64,000 nucleotides of DNA, from assembly GCA_002245135.1 (NCBI GenBank), contig NGBS01001171.1:1-64000 (forward strand), in the 5' to 3' direction. Numbering within the stretch: the stretch's first letter is position 1; the number at the start of each line of letters is the position of its first letter. The notes below the pieces were generated by a model that ran no database searches, was not told the origin of the DNA, and saw only the letters and a list, made by a program, of their open reading frames with translations. Shown piece after piece: positions 60,594-64,000 of this stretch. The stretch is from Proteromonas lacertae. Its lineage: Eukaryota; Sar; Bigyra; Opalinata; Proteromonadidae. A program made the translations under genes and the position numbers.

Positions 60594-60789
60594 GTTAATT
60601 ATCAGTATAATTTATGTAATTATTAGCTATGTATTTAAGGGAAATTGGCTTCATATTCAAATTTATACTGTTTTTTTAATATTTTACACTGATTTTTTAT
60701 TTTTTTCATCAAAACTAAACAAATAAACAATTAAATTAAAGAATCATAAATAACACCAATATATATATTAAATTAACTCAAGAAATATC

Positions 60790-61362
60790 CTATTCCCTCC
60801 AGTATCTTACGAAACACACTGAATCATATGCACTAGCTATACATACAAATGGATAAACAACATTCTTTATATTTGACCACAATAATATTTCTTTACCATT
60901 TTCTTGTTTTATTGACATTGTTTTATCATTCATATTATATATCACTTCATATTCTACTCCTTCTTTACCATACACTTCGTCAAATCCATCTTCTTTCATC
61001 CTTGTTCCATTCAAACCATATAAATATGAACAATCATCCCAAAGACCGATACTGCAAGAAGTTAAATATTTATATAGACGACATCCATCAAATCTAAACT
61101 CTCTGGAACATCCAAAATATATAGCACTTGTTCTATGTAATATTACAAAAATGAAGTGGTGTATTCCACTCCCCATTTGCACATTTAAATAACAATGAGG
61201 CCAACTTTGGCATCCACCATTTCCATTTCTTATTGTCTTACCGTCATCACTTACAAATATTGAACTATGTTTATAGTCGTTCATAAAGAATTTGTTTTCA
61301 TCGTTATATGTCCTCTGCATACATTCATCTATATTTCGATACACTTTCAACAGTATCTCCAT
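60790..61362 (-). CDS. SPRY/B30.2-like protein
   Basis: Single exon of about 190 residues from ATG 61362. After a short N-terminal helix comes a beta-rich domain: SIFVSDDGKTIRN, FIFVILHRTSAIYFGCSREF, IGLWDDCSYLYGLNG, VEYEVIYNMNDKTMSIKQENGKE, YPFVCIASAYDSVCFV. This order (buried start, GxxDD, short strand with NG/ENGK, P-F-V-C) resembles SPRY folds that bind partner peptides. The similarity is by eye only. Confidence 0.55.
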   Translation of the reverse strand: MEILLKVYRNIDECMQRTYNDENKFFMNDYKHSSIFVSDDGKTIRNGNGGCQSWPHCYLNVQMGSGIHHFIFVILHRTSAIYFGCSREFRFDGCRLYKYLTSCSIGLWDDCSYLYGLNGTRMKEDGFDEVYGKEGVEYEVIYNMNDKTMSIKQENGKEILLWSNIKNVVYPFVCIASAYDSVCFVRYWRE

Positions 61363-61374
61363 CAAAAAAAACAA

Positions 61375-61924
61375 AAAACAATTATAAAACGGATAAATGA
61401 AACGATTAGTATTTTAGAAATTAGAGAAAACAATAACATATTACATTATATAATTATATATCAGTATAATCTTATCCTTCTGAGTTTCATCAATATTATA
61501 ATTTAAACTTTTCATAGTTATATACAAATCTAATAAATATCTACAAAAAATATGAAAATATTATGAATAAACTACTATATGTAATAATAATCATATTTTA
61601 ATATTTTAATAATATAAAATCAATATAATGTTCAGTAATACAAGACTAAGCTGAATTATTTAAGTTAACAACCATTAAGAATTTGCATCTTTTCCTTAAT
61701 GTCTATTGTCATTTGTTGCATAGTTTAATTGTCTAATTTTTTTATATACATCAGCAAATAATCTATAATTCTAAAGCTTTCTACATCAAGTACTTTTAAT
61801 CCAACATTTTAAGCTTCCATTTAATTATTTCAATTTCTTCAACATTAATGACTAATAACTACATTTATTCAAAAAATCATTCAAAATTTTTATTCGTTTC
61901 ATTATTGAAACATCTTATTTTTAA
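61375..61924. other. Gene-free gap
   Basis: About 550 bp of AT-rich sequence lies between the divergent SPRY-like gene and the gene starting at 61925. No ORF over 80 codons, RNA gene or repeat stands out. It holds the likely promoters for both. Confidence 0.5.
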
Positions 61925-63299
61925 ATGGACTATCCGCCATTAGATTTTATTTCACAATCAGTAGCAAAACTAACATTTCGTATTTTCTATATATGTGTTA
62001 TATTATTGTAGTTAATCATGTTGATATTGATCTAGTTTGTATAGCATATAAAGAAATGTCGGATAAGTATAAATTTATTTCAGTTATTCATTTCATATAT
62101 TAGTGGTCGTAGAAAAATAGGTCATAAAGAGTTTACTGAATCTGTAGGTTGTGAAGATAACAATCTGGCAAAATTTATATTTGAAAGATATCGTATAAAT
62201 TATTCATTTAAATATCTAGATCAATATGAGTGGAATGATTTCTTTCAATTTGTAATAATAATATGCTTTTTTCCTGGTGATTGGTTTATCAGATGTATGA
62301 ATATACATTAATTATTGTTGTTCTAATTAAATAGATGTGGCGTCATTTATTGGAATTGAACATGATAGACAAGAATTAGACATTAATGAAGTAGCTGCAT
62401 TGACATCCCTACTAGGAAATGCTAATTTAATAAAAAATGCAAATGAAAACGAAAAACCATTAGAATTTCCATTATCGATAATTAAATTCGAACATCTTCT
62501 AGCAGAAACACCTGATTCAATCCGTTATCTAAATTCATTACAAACATCAGTGACAAGTTATGTATTTAACAATACAAAGAAAGCTTATGAGATATACCAA
62601 CGAAGAAAAAGGATCAATTATAAAAGAGAATATGTTGATAATCATCATGGTGAATTACCTCCATTAACCTGTAAAGAATATATGAAAAAAATATTTTCTA
62701 AAAACCATCGACATCCTTATATTTATGACTATGAAATTACAGGTAATTCTGAGAGAGAGACTCTTTATTTAGTCTTGACTTATTATAGAAATAAATTCTC
62801 TAATTTATGCCGTTTAAAGAAGAACAGTAGTACTAAAACATCCTCTGGTGGTACTACAACACCTAACAATAATCCAGGTAATGCAAGTGCATCTAGATCC
62901 TACCGATCTATCAATAAATCAATAACCAATCTTATAGCGGAGGAATGTAGTAATGGAATACCTACTTCCAGTGGTGGTGGTGGTGAATATAGAGTTACAA
63001 CAACAACAACAACAACAACACTTAATTCGCTTCCAAGTTCACATAATACGAATCCTTTATCACCTGCAGCTACTACAACTATTCTTAATAATACTAATAG
63101 CAGTTCATATAGTAACAGTAATAGCAATAATAATAATAATAATATTATTGTTCCTTTACCTACTAATAGTAGTTTATATACTGGTATTAAAAGGGCTTCT
63201 GTTGTTCCTATTTCGTATAGGACTCAGACTGCTTGTACGGGATGTAGTTCTAGAGCGACTGTTAATTTAGATCCTTTTAATGAAACAATAACAGAATAA
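61925..63299 (+). CDS. Unknown protein with low-complexity C terminus (EF-hand-like N terminus)
   Basis: Four short introns (GTATTTTCT..., GTATAAATTT..., GTATAAATTA..., GTATGAATA...) join in frame to the main exon. The N-terminal part (DIDLVCIAYKEMSDNGRRKIGHKEFTESVG...WNDFFQFVIII) is vaguely like degenerate EF hands, without full calcium loops. A middle helical region contains a basic stretch (QRRKRINYKRE). The C-terminal third is Ser/Thr/Asn-rich with poly-Gly, poly-Thr (ACA repeats near 63000) and poly-Asn tracts (about 63130). I do not assign a function. Confidence 0.6.
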
Positions 63300-63549
63300 T
63301 AGAATAGAATGTAACTTAATGAAAAATGAAATATATATATATATATATTATTTATCTTAGTTAATTAATTTGATTTATATTATTGTTTCTTGTTTTTTTT
63401 AATATACAAATAAAAACAAATGGCAATTTACCAAAATAGATTAAATTTAGTTGAAAAATGACTTACAGTAAATTATATATTTACATAAAGTTATATATTA
63501 AAATATGTAGACTAGACAGCATTATTAAATCGTGTAAATTAACAGACAT

Positions 63550-64000
63550 TTAAATTTTGAATTTCTTTAATACATCTTTCATCTCTTCATTTAAATTATC
63601 AAATACAATATTAAATTTAACAATCATATCACCCTTCTCACAACTATTTCTTTCACAATTAAAGTAAATCATTCCACATTTAGGTATTACCATCACTGAA
63701 TTACTCGATTTTAGACCTTCAATGTGTTTATTGATTATTTTACCATCAATAGTTGGAATACTAATCTCAGTACCAAGTAAAGCATCAATCCAATTAATTT
63801 CTACTTCATATATTAAATCATTATTAATGCGCTTATATTTCTTGTTTGGAATTTCTTTTACTACGAATTGGATTGACGTTGGATCATAATCAAGTAAATC
63901 TTTTAATGCACTATATATATTATAAATAAATATAATAATAATAATAATGATAATATACGTTGGAGTTTTTAATACAGTTCCATTGGCGCTTCCTTTAGGT
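63550..64000 (-). CDS. DNAJB/Sis1-type J protein, C-terminal part (window edge)
   Basis: Class II Hsp40 co-chaperones bind clients through C-terminal beta-barrels. The visible part encodes KGSANGTVLKTPT (exon end at 63959), then after an intron (63911-63958) LLDYDPTSIQFVVKE, WIDALLGTEISIPTIDG, MVIPKCGMIYFN and a final FDNLNEEMKDVLKKF, typical of the last substrate-binding and dimerisation regions. It ends at TAA 63550. The J domain lies beyond the window, so which DNAJB it is remains open. Confidence 0.85.
   Translation of the reverse strand, partial: PKGSANGTVLKTPTYIIIIIIIIFIYNIYSALKDLLDYDPTSIQFVVKEIPNKKYKRINNDLIYEVEINWIDALLGTEISIPTIDGKIINKHIEGLKSSNSVMVIPKCGMIYFNCERNSCEKGDMIVKFNIVFDNLNEEMKDVLKKFKI

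Noticed and set aside
1..64000. Non-standard genetic code (TGA or TAG as sense)
   Set aside because: Intact genes end at all three stops, and apparent in-frame TGA or TAG codons are explained by introns or by arm-specific indels.
1..64000. tRNA or rRNA genes
   Set aside because: I scanned for B-box-like GGTTCRANNCC and GC-rich clover-leaf tracts and saw none; a covariance-model search would be decisive.

Overview
The window is nuclear DNA of a very AT-rich, gene-dense protist. The evidence is short spliceosomal introns (about 20-60 nt, almost all GTAT...TAG), intergenic gaps often under 200 bp, the standard stop codons, and a wholly eukaryotic gene set. The cell probably builds motile cilia: it has DNAAF11/LRRC6 (dynein-arm assembly), a Tubby-family protein and a PPEF/RdgC-type phosphatase. 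It also has a mitochondrial-type malate dehydrogenase with a presequence-like N terminus. I cannot name the lineage from sequence alone.

The dominant feature is a giant inverted repeat. The left arm (1-17301) runs off the window start. The right arm (19668 to at least 37049) carries the same genes in mirror order, around a unique 2366-bp spacer (17302-19667). From the centre outwards each arm holds a WW-WW class I PI3-kinase, a membrane-anchored dynamin-like GTPase, an unknown gene E, a HECT E3 ligase, a pseudokinase-TPR protein, a DDT/WHIM/PHD chromatin subunit and an unknown gene A. The spacer holds a Golgi polypeptide GalNAc-transferase-like gene and guanylate kinase. The arms are nearly identical near the centre and more different further out, with a strongly diverged patch inside the HECT gene. 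Several genes are frame-broken in one arm but not the other, and the PHD gene is broken differently in both.

The right flank (37112-64000) is single copy: Tubby-like, TFIIE-alpha, PPEF phosphatase, HtrL/YibB-like membrane protein, malate dehydrogenase, LRR pseudokinase, DNAJC2/zuotin, DNAAF11, a divergent kinesin, Bud20/ZNF593, cyclin B, a small secreted protein, a MYND-finger protein, an acidic small protein, a SPRY-like protein, a protein with low-complexity tail, and the C-terminal part of a DNAJB/Sis1 chaperone.

Many genes are divergently paired over 100-200 bp. A short element centred on TCAAGC/GCTTGA recurs just upstream of start codons in both the palindrome and the flank and looks like a core-promoter element. 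The most notable items are the palindrome and its uneven arm divergence, two pseudokinases fused to different repeat scaffolds (TPR and LRR), WW domains on a class I PI3K, and the promoter element.
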